From NCBI GenBank assembly GCA_003833135.1, contig QZLH01000333.1, positions 46,239 to 79,179 on the forward strand: a DNA stretch of 32,941 nt, in the 5' to 3' direction. Made by a program: the position numbers and the translations under genes. This document shows positions 22,609 through 31,560 of the stretch, piece by piece. Below the pieces are notes generated by a model. The model had not been told where the DNA came from. It searched no databases and was given only the letters and a program-made list of their open reading frames with translations. The DNA is from Oehlia diaphana. Taxonomy: Eukaryota; Glomeromycota; Glomeromycetes; Glomerales; Glomeraceae. Within the stretch, counting starts at the first letter, position 1, and each line of letters begins with the position of its first letter.

Positions 22609-23199
22609 GTCTAGTGATGCAGTTGGAACTGTCCCAATGAATTGGCCGGCATATAGCGGATTGTGACCACAGTTACGGCAAAACCGTGTGAAACCCAATG
22701 TGCCGTTAATGTTATTAATGCCGTAACTTTTACTGTGACCAATGCATAAAATAGTTTAATAGGTATACATGGCTTAACAGTATAAATTTTTAAATCTCTC
22801 CGAATTTGTCATAAAAATTAAAGTTCCCATACTGATTTTAAATAACTGCTTTAATTATAAATTCATGGAACATTAATTTTAATAATAATGAAGGAGAAAA
22901 AGAATGAATAATTAGAATGATACGATATATTATAAAGTATAAAATAAAGTATGTAATTAAGTTTTTAAGAAAATTTAAATTTTAGTAAATATTACATAAA
23001 AGTTATAGTGACTATTTATGGCATATATACCAGTTTACGGTACATATACCAGTTACGGCAACATATACCAATTACGGCACATATACCAGTTACGGCGCAT
23101 TTACCAGTTCCAATTTGCCATATCTTAAAGAGTTATAACTAGTTATAACTCAGTTGTGATACGGCTCATCCCAATGTGATTGAGTTCCAACTGCAACTC
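22609..23199. mobile_element. Non-autonomous DNA transposon inserted in exon 2 of array member 5
   Basis: TAGTGAACA occurs at 22600-22608 and 23200-23208 on the two sides, an 8-9 bp target duplication of the size made by hAT or Mutator-type elements. The ends are inverted: GATGCAGTTGGAACT at the left, and GTTGCAGTTGGAACT as the reverse complement of the right end. There is no coding capacity. The exact terminal bases are uncertain by two or three positions. The interior carries a short tandem array (separate entry). Confidence 0.7.
23021..23112. repeat. 18-20 bp tandem repeat inside the transposable element
   Basis: About five units of the form CATATACCAGTTACGGCA follow one another with small changes. 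GTTACGGCA words also occur near the left end of the same element (about 22671), so the array may be subterminal repeats of the element. Confidence 0.7.
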
Positions 23200-23775
23200 T
23201 AGTGAACACCGAATTTCGTGAATTAGAATATTCCATTCACCATTTCTATATGATTTAATATTATAAAGTACGTTAGTTTAATAATCAAATTACAAATAAA
23301 ATTATTTGGACTATTAGCATTTCTAAAAAAGAAATACTCCATGAAATTTCCCGTAGAATAGAGAGACTTATTTTTGAGATTAGAATTTAATAATCTATTT
23401 TATAATACACAAAATACGTAATTCCAATTGATGGATAAATACAAATTTCTGAATATGCCTATTAAAAAGTAAGTTATTCCAAGAACGAATTTCATAAAAG
23501 TTACGAGTGTCGTGCTGGAAAATTTCTTGATATCTTTGGATACTAGTTAGTATAATTTGCTAGGATCAACATGTTACTGTGTCAACAAATCTTTGGAAGT
23601 AATAATTTTTGGCCTTAAACTTCGTTTGTATTATTAATGATTTTTTTTTATTAAACCTCTCTATAATATGAGGATCTGCATATTGTTAAAAATTTCACTA
23701 ATATTTCAGATGCATTATTGAAATTATCATGATAAATAAATGATAAATATGCGATAGAATATGTCTGGGTTATTA

Positions 23776-23822
23776 TTAACGTTTCCTTTTTGGCATCTGA
23801 TTATATTACGATTGTAAATATG
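23776..23822 (-). promoter_or_regulatory. Remnant of shared upstream region, array member 5
   Basis: TTAACGTTTCC followed at 23803-23820 by ATATTACGATTGTAAAT, in the same order as the better preserved blocks upstream of members 6 and 7. It supports a common ancestral promoter. Confidence 0.4.
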
Positions 23823-24160
23823 CATATAAATTGCTGAGTTCAATAAAGATTAGACAAAATGGTTTGTATAATACGTTTTAAAAGTAAAGCGTTGAAACAA
23901 AAATTTATTAGTTGTTATGCTCTGCACATATAACCTTTTCCTTTAAAGAATACCATAACCAGTTAAATCATTATGTGACTCAAAAAATTTGTTAACTTTT
24001 TAACATGGTTTTTCTATTATTAGATGAATATTTATATGTCGAAAAATATTTACAGAATGCAGAAAGAGAAGTTACGACATCGGCGGATATTTTGAAATAC
24101 TTTTAAAGAATTCACCATTTGTCATCCGGACCTGATTATTACCGAGAGAATGTAATACTT
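23823..24160. other. Upstream flank of member 5
   Basis: At 23858-23935 the sequence closely resembles the flank upstream of member 6 (AAAATGGTTT, ACGTTTTAAAAG, TTTATTAGTTGTTA), so the duplicated unit includes this spacer. No gene is seen. Confidence 0.5.
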
Positions 24161-24233
24161 CAGTGATGGGCATTGGAAGTTGGAAGCACTTTTAGACTTC
24201 AATTCCAATTCCATCATTGGAAGCTCGTCACTG
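24161..24233. mobile_element. 73-bp fold-back element with hAT-like ends
   Basis: It begins CAGTGATGGGCATTGGAAG and ends so that the reverse complement begins CAGTGACGAGCTTCCAATG. The CAGTG start and 8-bp partly matching flanks (TAATACTT against TGATACTG) fit an hAT-type miniature or solo-terminal derivative. Confidence 0.5.
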
Positions 24234-24283
24234 TGATACTGTATCTGTTACAAAAGTAGCGCCACGCAATACGCCACACAATT

Positions 24284-24432
24284 AATCTGCAAATGTACCA
24301 CGATTCGACGATTCGTCATTTGATTTGAATCAAAGCCACAAAACCTGCAAGAACTGCGGTAATACAGTGTGCGGAATTTGCGGAGCGCAAATTATTTCTG
24401 GATTCCGTAAATTACATATACATAATATTATA
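24284..24432 (+). repeat. Spacer block 'SHxxCKNC', copy 1
   Basis: AGCCACAAAACCTGCAAGAA at 24336-24355 is the first of three related blocks in successive spacers. In one frame it reads SHKTCKNCGNTVCGICGA, a paired CxxC pattern that would suit zinc binding, within a 40-45 codon open stretch. No start codon or splice context is clear, so I record a conserved block and not a gene. Confidence 0.4.
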
Positions 24433-25316
24433 TAATATAATCATAACAGACAAAGAAGGTAATTTCTGCAATTAACTTAAAATAACTCGAAAAAATTGAC
24501 TCTGAGAAAGATTTCCTAATAAAATGTTGAGAAAAAAAAATTTGGATTTTGGTCAATTTCTTTTTTATCCGAATATCGAAAAATTTTCATGTAAAAAAAA
24601 GAAATTAATAAATTGTTATTAGTTGGTCTTTATAGTTTCTCGATTTTAGGAATTTCCCGGATTTTACCTATATTGATGTCAATCAAATCATTATTAACTA
24701 AATTTAAACTAGTTTACCATAACCATTATCTCATACATAAGAATGTGATTGGCTTATTAAATTGTCAGGAAATAAAAAGAATAAAGAATAAATCGATAAT
24801 GCGACTCAAGTTTATTTCAGAGATGCTAAATATAAAAATTACGTTCAATTTTTTATATAGCTGGTACCTACTAAGAATGTGAATCAGAATTACTAAGAAA
24901 GTAAATCAACATCATAATATATTATAATTAAATTAGGATTTAAAAAATTAGGAATAATAAAAATAATAAAATTCAGTGTATTATATCATGCATGATATGA
25001 TCACGAGTTATTCTTAAGCATCACAATTTTTACTTAACCAAAAAAATATATTAATCAGTACAGTCAGTATAAAAACTCTTCTAATTTTTAATTTTAATTT
25101 CTTATTTTGGAATTATTGAAAGAAGAGTTCAATAAAAGTTTGGGAATTTGCGCAAAAAGTAAGTAGTTAAAGTGGTATATATGTGCTTTACTATACGAAG
25201 TAGTGTTATCTACGGAATTTTTTTTTTGGAATTTCAGTTATTCAAATAAAATTTCAAACGAAGCTCAAGGATAGATAAATTACTAATCAAAAAACTTAAC
25301 AGAATGAAAAAAGTAA
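24433..25316. other. Spacer between array members 5 and 6
   Basis: It holds an 89-codon open frame (24613-24882). The final third of that frame is also present, inverted, as non-coding DNA at about 27060-27210, so I treat it as chance. At 25176-25240 is a block shared with the downstream flank of member 7 (TATGTGCTTTA, TATACG, TACGGAATTTTTT). Confidence 0.5.
24805..25000. repeat. Inverted spacer duplication, arm 1
   Basis: GTTTATTTCAGAGATGCTA (24809 on), TACCTACTAAGAATGTGAAT (24866 on) and ATAATAAAATTCAG (24963 on) reappear in reverse complement at about 27060-27200. The arms have diverged and are about 2.1 kb apart, flanking array member 6. Confidence 0.6.
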
Positions 25317-26168
25317 TTAAATATTGTTTACATCATTAAGTGCTTCAATTAATGAATTTTGAATGTAAACTGATAAGGGGACTGAAGTTCGAGAAGTGCC
25401 ACCATCAATAATACTAAATGCAGGTAATAAATCTCTTTTTTATCGAATAACAGATAATAGTTTTAGTTAGTTACGATGCATAGTATTTGTATTATATTTT
25501 ATGATAAATTTACTCACACTCCAGATGAATCAGTTGAAACTGGATATTGGGTTTCCTGAATTAGAATATTCCATTCACCATTCCTTATTGGATAATTGTC
25601 ATATAATAAGTCAGATTAAAAATTTAAGTTCAAGTATAATAAGACAGTATACTTACAGGTTAGTATGACTATTAGTCTTTCTGGATAGAAAAATACTCCA
25701 TAAATTACGAATGTCTCGTAAAATTAGAGACTTATTGAGGTTAGAATTTAATAATGAAGAGCGATTTATTTTGTCGTACATAAAATATGTTATTCCAATA
25801 AATGAGTAAAAACCTTCAAGATGTAAATTTCTTGATTGGTCTAACAAAACGAAAAGGTAGGTTAATCCAAGAACGAATTTCATAAAAGTTACGAGTGACC
25901 TACGATCATTAGGAAAAAATTGTTCGTACGTTTGGACGTCAGATATTAATATGATTTGAGTAGGATCAAGATCCCGGCTTGTTATTGCGTCAACAAATCT
26001 TTGGAAGTTGTAATCTTTTGGCCTTAAAACTTCGTTTATATTATTGTCGACAATAATATTTTTGCTTAAACACCAATCTTTAATGCGAGTATGTGTATAT
26101 TTATTAAAAAATTTTGCTAATATTCTGGAAACATTCTCGATATTATCATAATAAATTGATGTTCGCAT
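25317..26168 (-). CDS. Array member 6: intact MRTSIY-family protein, 3 exons, 231 aa
   Basis: Exons on the minus strand: 26168-25657, 25583-25518 and 25434-25317, with 73- and 83-nt introns. The frame is open throughout and the phases match the siblings (CT|G, GT|A). The acceptor of exon 3 is AAAAAG|A where siblings have ATAG|G; the frame still holds. I start at MRTSIYYDNI; an ATG 12 codons earlier (26204) is in frame but not shared. Blocks include NVSRILAKFFNKY, DYNFQRFVDAITSRDLDPTQ, SLVTFMKFVLGLTYLF, FIGITYFMYDKINRSSLLN, LRDIRNLWSIFLSRKTN, SHTNLNGEWNILIQE and IDGGTSRTSVPLSVYIQNS. It is closest to member 7. Function unknown. Confidence 0.87.
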
Positions 26169-26250
26169 TTTATGATTTTTATCTGGAAACCACTTATTTA
26201 TCATAAATATGCGTTATTCTTAACAATAATAATAATAATAATAATTTAGT

Positions 26251-26278
26251 GTTAACGTTTCGTTTTATCCCGCTTCTC
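26251..26278 (-). promoter_or_regulatory. Conserved 28-bp upstream block, array member 6
   Basis: GTTAACGTTTCGTTTTAT plus ten further bases, shared with a single mismatch with 29695-29722. It lies about 83 bases upstream of this gene's ATG; the intervening length differs because of an ATT microsatellite (26224-26244). A second shared word, ATTACGATTG, follows at about 26317. It is likely a promoter element of the family. Confidence 0.45.
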
Positions 26279-26939
26279 TCTCTTATTCTTGATTGTTTAT
26301 TTGACGTTTGATTGTATTACGATTGGAAAATAAGTGTATAAAGTTATTGAGTTTACTGGTTCAATAAAGAAAATATTAGACAAAATGGTTTAATAATGCG
26401 TTTTAAAAGGTAAAGCGGTGAAAATTTTATTAGTTGTTACGTTCTTTATATATAAGATATAATCATTATATATAAGATATCATGTTAGATTTTGTCAAAC
26501 TACTCTAGCCCAATCAGGATTTCTCAAACCTATTTAATAAGGTCCAGCTTTTTAATAGTAATGTTGTACGACGATTGCTACATAGTAACACTGGTGATCT
26601 CATTTGCCTACATTTTTTTAGTCATTGGTTATAATACAGTATTCCACTAAGTGTAACAAATTCTTTTCAGAGAATCCCATGACTTTATCGACGTAAGATA
26701 ATCAATTTCTTAATAATCTAAATATTAATTAATTTCATTAATAATTTTTGGTGAATTATACTTTTTTCGTTAACTGTCAGTCTTCAAACATTTTAAACAT
26801 GTAGTATACATACAAAAAAACGTATATTTGTATTGATAAAGTTTGCTCGAATCAATCGACTTTACGACTTTAAATAAATAAATTTATATTTCTAACGAGT
26901 ACAAGATTTTTCTTTTCTTTTCATTTTTTTTTTTTTTTT

Positions 26940-27125
26940 TTTGATCGACTATATTCGTACTAACGATGGAGGGTGTCCTCACTTTTCTCTTTCGGCGTTG
27001 AATAAAAATAAACGCAGAATAATAAATAATAAACAAATATTAGGTAAAAACGTTAGTATCAATTCTGGTAAAATTCATGCCATGACATGATACTCTGAAT
27101 TTTATTACTTGTAATCTTAATAATT
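26940..27125. repeat. Recurring spacer block, copy 1
   Basis: CGACTATATTCG, TAACGATGGAGGGTG, GGCGTTGAAT, AATAAACAAATATTAGG and a later GACATGATACTCTGA. Related sequence in the same order is at about 28170-28330 (TAACGATGGAAGGTG) and 32020-32285 (GGCGTTAAATTCG, AAATATTTAGG, GATACTCTGAGG). The minus member-gene spacing shows the unit was duplicated with the array. Confidence 0.6.
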
Positions 27126-27205
27126 CGTTTAATTTTATGTATTCCGATTCTGATTCAAATTCTTAGTAGGTATAGCATCTCTGAAATAAACTTAACCGAT
27201 ATAAT
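27060..27205. repeat. Inverted spacer duplication, arm 2
   Basis: Reverse-complement partner of 24805-25000: CTGAATTTTATTA near 27102, ATTCTTAGTAGGTA near 27158 and TAGCATCTCTGAAATAAAC near 27174. Confidence 0.6.
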
Positions 27206-27248
27206 AATTATCTTTTTCTAAAAAAAAAAAAAAAGATAATTATTATAA
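27203..27248. repeat. Perfect hairpin-forming palindrome
   Basis: ATAATAATTATCTTTTT and its exact complement AAAAAGATAATTATTAT are separated by a short A-rich loop. It lies at the end of the inverted-duplication arm and could mark a rearrangement point. Confidence 0.6.
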
Positions 27249-27654
27249 TTCGTTTTTATAATTTAAACAAAGTAACAAAGTAAAAAAAAATACAGAATAG
27301 TTAATAAAAAAAATTTTAGCGTTCGATGAAAATTAAAAAAATGCTTTTATATTGATGCAAAAAAAAATTCTCATGAAATGCCGACCGTGATATTTTTTGT
27401 TAAAGTCGAATGGTTAAGGTTCATGTGACAATTTATAATGATTACATAGCAAAACTTATATAGACAAAAAGCTGCAATTCTAAACTTTATAAAACTATAT
27501 ATCTTTAAGAAATTCTCATTATGAGAAATCCAAAGGATTACCCGCTGATCCGTCCGGCACATAATGATGTACAACAATAACATCTAAGCAACACTTCTAA
27601 TATAAATAGATTTTATTGGTTACTATTATAATCTGCATCATTAAATGCAGGGCT

Positions 27655-27800
27655 GTTACATATTGACAATCTGCCACACTTCTGCCACATTGATAATTAA
27701 GCCACAATTTCCATTTTAGAAGTAATCAGCATTAATTTTTGTTCGAGCCACCCAAACTGTAAGAATTGTAATGTGTTACAATAACAATTACAATAATTTC
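27655..27800 (+). repeat. Spacer block 'SHxxCKNC', copy 2
   Basis: AGCCACCCAAACTGTAAGAA at 27747-27766 then TGTTACAATAAC aligns with copies at 24336 and 31503. In the matching frame it reads CSSHPNCKNCNVLQ and stops. Upstream, the frame also matches copy 3 (LEVIS against LEIIS), giving weak coding-like conservation. Confidence 0.4.
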
Positions 27801-27863
27801 TTTATATTTGAAACAAGGAGAATTTAAGTTTATCCTTATTTAAGTTTGCTTTATTTTTAACAA

Positions 27864-28061
27864 ATGCATAACCACATTGTCATCATTTTATGTTTACTAT
27901 CTTTTACAAGCGCATATTTTACGCAATTTTATTTGCATTCGCAAGACTTGCCCTATAATGCCACACTATTAATCTCGACATCCACACATCTAAATAAAGC
28001 AAATTGCCTAATTAACTCTTTAACACCACAAAATGATACATGTAATACTATATGCGTATAA
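27864..28061 (+). CDS. Candidate small secreted protein, 65 aa
   Basis: A short open frame starts MHNHIVIILCLLSFTSAYFT, a good secretory signal peptide with a likely cleavage after TSA (residue 17). The mature part of about 48 residues has three cysteines (NCL, TCN, ICV) and potential N-glycosylation sites (NAT, NDT). It follows a T-rich stretch and has no visible intron. Arbuscular mycorrhizal fungi encode many short secreted proteins, some of them effectors, so the shape is plausible, but frames of this length arise by chance in this DNA and no homologue or second copy is seen in the window. Confidence 0.35.
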   Translation: MHNHIVIILCLLSFTSAYFTQFYLHSQDLPYNATLLISTSTHLNKANCLINSLTPQNDTCNTICV

Positions 28062-28788
28062 TTGTTAAATATGCTACAATCTTGAAATTGGTTTACTGTA
28101 CATTATTGCAAATATAGAGAAAAAATACTCATATAATGATATATATACGTATATACATAGTATGATAAACCGACTCTATTTATATTAACGATGGAAGGTG
28201 CCGCCTCACTTACCATTTTTTCCACTTTTTTGATACGAAACAATAAATATTGAATAGATAAAGAATTACTTAAATAGATTAAGAATTAATTAAGTAAACG
28301 TTGGCGTTAATTCTATAATATTATACGATGCTTTAATAGTGCTTTAATTGTTAAAATAAATCGTTATACGTTATATATGATTCCTTATTTTTTATATAAT
28401 TGTATTGTATTGTATTTGGCGCAAATTTCCAAATTTTTAAAAAATAAATAATAAAATGAAAATATCTATTATAGGGGAGAGAATCACGTTCAATTTCTAT
28501 ATAAATGAAACCTACTAATAAATTGTAATAATTAAACAAATCAAATTGGTATATACAGTATGTGCTTTATTATACGTAAGCCTTGTAAAAAGTCGTCAGA
28601 AAAAAAAATATACAATTTACCGAGCTCATACAAAGTTTCACGCGTAGGTTTGTTTAGGTTGCTTAACGCAAAATAGTAAGAAATACCTACGGAATTTTTT
28701 GCTAAAGTTCAAAAAAAAAAAATCCGAGTGATAAAAAATAAATTAACAAACGGAGAATGAATTAATCTTAAAAATAATTAAAAAATAA
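28062..28788. other. Spacer between candidate secreted ORF and member 7
   Basis: It contains the second recurring spacer block (28170-28330) and, at 28548-28710, sequence shared with the downstream flank of member 6 (TATGTGCTTTATTATACG, TACGGAATTTTTT). No further gene is seen. Confidence 0.5.
28170..28330. repeat. Recurring spacer block, copy 2
   Basis: CGACTCTATTTATATTAACG then ATGGAAGGTG and a later CGTTGGCGTTAATTCT, matching copy 1 at 26940-27125 in order and orientation. Confidence 0.55.
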
Positions 28789-29651
28789 TTAAATACTATT
28801 GTCTACATAATCAAGTGCTTCAATTAATGAATTTTGAATGTAAAGTGATAAAGGGATTGAAGTTCGAGAAGTACCACCATCAATAATATTAAATGCGGGT
28901 GATAAATCCCTATTTTATCGACCAAAAAGTTATAATTAGTTATGATGTACAGTACAATATGTGTATTATATTTCTGATAAATTTACTCACACTTCAGATG
29001 AATCAGTTGAAACTGGATGTTGAGTTTCCTGAATTAGAATATCCCATTCACCATTTCTATATGATTTGTTATCATGAATAAAGTACGTTAGTTTAAAATT
29101 AAATCGCAAAACAAAGTGAGATACTGGACTTACAAATTAGTATGACTATTAGTCTTTCTAAAAAGGAAAATACTCCATAAATTACGAATATCTCGTAGAA
29201 TAAGAGCCTTATTCTTAAGATTTGAATTTAATAATGAGGAATTATCTATTTTGTCGTACACAAAATACGTAATTCCAATAAATGGATAAACATCTTCAAG
29301 TTTAAACTTTCCGGGTTGGTCTGGGTGAACTAATATAAGATAAGTTAACCCTAGAACAAATTTCATAAAAGTTATGAGTATCATACTGTCATTAGGAAAA
29401 ATTTGTTCGTATGTTTGGACGTCAGAAATTAATATAATTTGAGTAGGATCAAGATCCCGGCTTGTTATTGCGTCAGCAAATCTTTGGAAGTTGTAATCTT
29501 TCGGCCTTAAAACTTCGTTTGTATTATTATCAACAATAATATTTTTGGTTAAACACCAGTCTATAATGCGAGGATGTGTATATTTGTTAAAAACTTTTGT
29601 CAATATTTCAGATACATTATCGATATTATCGTGGTAAATTGATGTTCGCAT
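28789..29651 (-). CDS. Array member 7: intact MRTSIY-family protein, 3 exons, 234 aa
   Basis: Exons on the minus strand: 29651-29134, 29056-28991 and 28909-28789, with 77- and 81-nt introns (GTAAGT and GTGAGT donors). Exon 3 is one codon longer than in siblings. The ATG at 29651 (MRTSIYHDNI) is the only candidate, which supports this start for the whole family. Blocks: NVSEILTKVFNKYTHPRI, NFQRFADAITSRDLDPTQ, ITFMKFVLGLTYLIL, YPFIGITYFVYDKIDNSSLL, LRDIRNLWSIFLFRKTN, SHTNLNGEWDILIQETQHP and IDGGTSRTSIPLSLYIQNS. A two- or three-residue insertion near VHPDQPGKF separates it from member 6. No known domain is recognised. Confidence 0.88.
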
Positions 29652-29694
29652 TTTGAAGTATATTTAATATGCGATGAATGTTGTATAGGTTATT

Positions 29695-29722
29695 GTTAAC
29701 GTTTCGTTTTATTCCGCTTCTC
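29695..29722 (-). promoter_or_regulatory. Conserved 28-bp upstream block, array member 7
   Basis: Same block as 26251-26278 with one C/T difference (GTTAACGTTTCGTTTTAT and the following bases to CTTCTC). It is about 44 bases upstream of the ATG, and is followed at about 29750-29770 by the second shared word ATATTACGATTGTAAA. Confidence 0.45.
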
Positions 29723-31340
29723 TTATTTTGATTGTTTATTTAACGTCGACTATATTACGATTGTAAAATGTGCGTGGGTAAAGTTCCTGGAATTCACTGG
29801 GTTCAATAGAAGGAAATATGAGATTAGACATTTTCAGGATATCAGGGTATAAATAACAGAAAATGTTTCATGCCAATCATCTTGCTTGTCAATCAAAATA
29901 ATAATGATGATCATTTCCAGAAGTTATTATTATATCACGTGATCTAATAATCTACGATCTTCACCTTTTTTTAAACCGTAGCCCGCAGTAAGTCATCAAG
30001 CACCCGAAAAAATGCACGAGCACGTGAACGTAAACTGACAAAGAATGTGAGACAAATAACTTTTCACAAACTCAGATACTAATTTTAACAATGTACTCTC
30101 CTGGCTTGCCTTAAAATAAATAAAATAAACTTAGATACTTTCAGATATATATAAAAAGTGGAAGCTTGATGGGTGTGATACTTGTGACACCTGTAATGAT
30201 TTAAAAGTATGTAACGGGATTGCGGAAATTTTTATGTGTTAGCCATCAAAATTGTTGCGGCTCAAAATTTTATAAATTATGATTTAATTATAGAAATTAG
30301 AAATAATAATAATAATTCATTTATGGTTGGATTAAGTCATTTTGAGATGTCGAATAATTAATCGAATTTTAAATTGAATACTTTTATCAATTTCACTTTT
30401 TATTGAGTAAATTTATGTAGTCAGTATTGTTATTAAGTATTTATGATGAAACGTATCCCATAAGACTTAAAGAGAGATTCTTAGTGAGTAAAAGAATGTC
30501 GTAATCAAAGCATACTGTTAAGCGTGAAATCCAATTTTTTAGATGCTTTTTTAAGCTCAGAATAAGATGGACTTAGGTTCTATAGTTTTTATTAATTCGT
30601 CCTTTATTTGTATTCTACTATTATTAGAGATAGTTACAAATATAAGCTTATATTTTGCTTACATAATAGTATAATACACGGAAATTATACGGAAAATATA
30701 CTGGAAATGTTCAATGTGGGGAAAAAAATGAAAATTTTATCAATTTCAAAATTTTGAAAATACCAATAATTTCATAAAATTCTATGAAAATAAAAAAGAA
30801 AAATAATTAGGTAAATGCGGTAAATGCTTCTTTTGTTTATACTAGAAACTACAAATATATTTTATGAAATATATGTTGTATAAAATAAGCCTGACCAGTA
30901 AATTTCAATTCACGTTACCGAAAAATTTCAACAACTTTCATATATGGTTCTATTATCTGTATTAAATATTAACTTTTCGTGCATACCGAATAATTAATGT
31001 GCAACGAAATATTTAATACTGTATATATAAGGGAAAGTTTGCGAGTGAGTTATTTTTATTACACATTGGCGTATATTTTAAAGAAACCGACATATTTTCG
31101 TCGTTTTTGTTTCTAAATAATTCTTGTTACCTATTAAACAACCAATTTATAAATGTAAAACTCTATATTTTAAAACTTTGTTAATATTTCACAACCAATT
31201 AATGTTATTATCAAAAATAGCCATTCGATATGAAGTAATTTCTTTTAATATAAAAAAGATACTTATCATAGTTTTAATTTTTTATCATTCAATCATTAAT
31301 GTTCGTTAATTAAAAAATAAACAATTAATTAATAATAAAA
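29723..31340. other. Long spacer after member 7
   Basis: The first 110 bases continue the family upstream flank. Beyond that I see no gene. A TATA-like TGTATATATAAGGG lies at about 31020-31033, roughly 320 bases before a short signal-peptide-like ORF. Short open frames at 31124-31309 and elsewhere lack content. Confidence 0.45.
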
Positions 31341-31343
31341 ATA

Positions 31344-31439
31344 ATGTACGACAGAATTATAGTATTTTTATTTATTTCCAATTGTATCTTTCTATGTTTT
31401 TCTGATTACTCTTATCCGAGTGGGACAGAGAAAATGTAA
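31344..31439 (+). other. Short signal-peptide-like ORF, 31 codons
   Basis: MYDRIIVFLFISNCIFLCFS followed by eleven polar residues and a TAA. It looks like a secretory leader without a body. GTAACT at the stop could be a donor joining to downstream sequence containing the third SHxxCKNC block (an AG at about 31491), but several joins are possible and none is convincing. Confidence 0.25.
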
Positions 31440-31479
31440 CTTGTTAACATAATTGGTTACGTCGCACAAATTTATTTCT

Positions 31480-31560
31480 CGAAATAATCAGCGAATTTGA
31501 CAAGCCACTCAACCTGCAAGAATTGTGATATGTTACAATAACAATTTATATTTTTTACAA
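31480..31560 (+). repeat. Spacer block 'SHxxCKNC', copy 3
   Basis: AGCCACTCAACCTGCAAGAA at 31503-31522 then TTGTGATATGTTACAATAAC aligns with the blocks at 24336 and 27747; one frame reads SHSTCKNCDMLQ and stops. The same frame upstream is shifted relative to copy 2. Confidence 0.4.

Larger units (their letters stand above)
22567..23760 (-). pseudogene. Array member 5: broken copy interrupted by a transposable element
   Basis: Exon 1 (about 23750-23290) carries family blocks with frameshifts: a degraded NNASEI.VKF region, FQRFVDTVT-like sequence, a VTFMKFVLGITY-like block at about 23480-23500, YPSIGITYFVYYKID-like sequence and an SIF.F end. Its start ATG is gone. Exon 2 begins at about 23259 (NGEWNILIHEI) and is cut at 23200-23208 by a ~590-bp insert. 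Its last ~35 bases reappear on the far side at about 22567-22600 (TTTTTCGACTCAAGTGGA on the minus strand). Exon 3 is not found. Confidence 0.75.
26279..27650. other. Upstream spacer of member 6
   Basis: No gene is supported. The first 180 bases resemble the flanks of members 5 and 7 (TTCAATAAAGA, AAAATGGTTTA, ACGTTTTAAAAG-type). The minus-strand open frame at 27371-27583 has no recognisable content. Confidence 0.45.

Noticed and set aside
23021..23112. CRISPR-like array
   Set aside because: Units are contiguous with no unique spacers and lie inside a transposable element in a eukaryotic genome.
24613..24882. 89-codon hydrophobic open frame
   Set aside because: Its last third is also present as inverted non-coding spacer near 27060-27210, and there is no splice or domain support.
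28351..28539. 62-codon minus-strand frame in spacer
   Set aside because: Shares sequence with non-coding flanks of other members and has no recognisable content.
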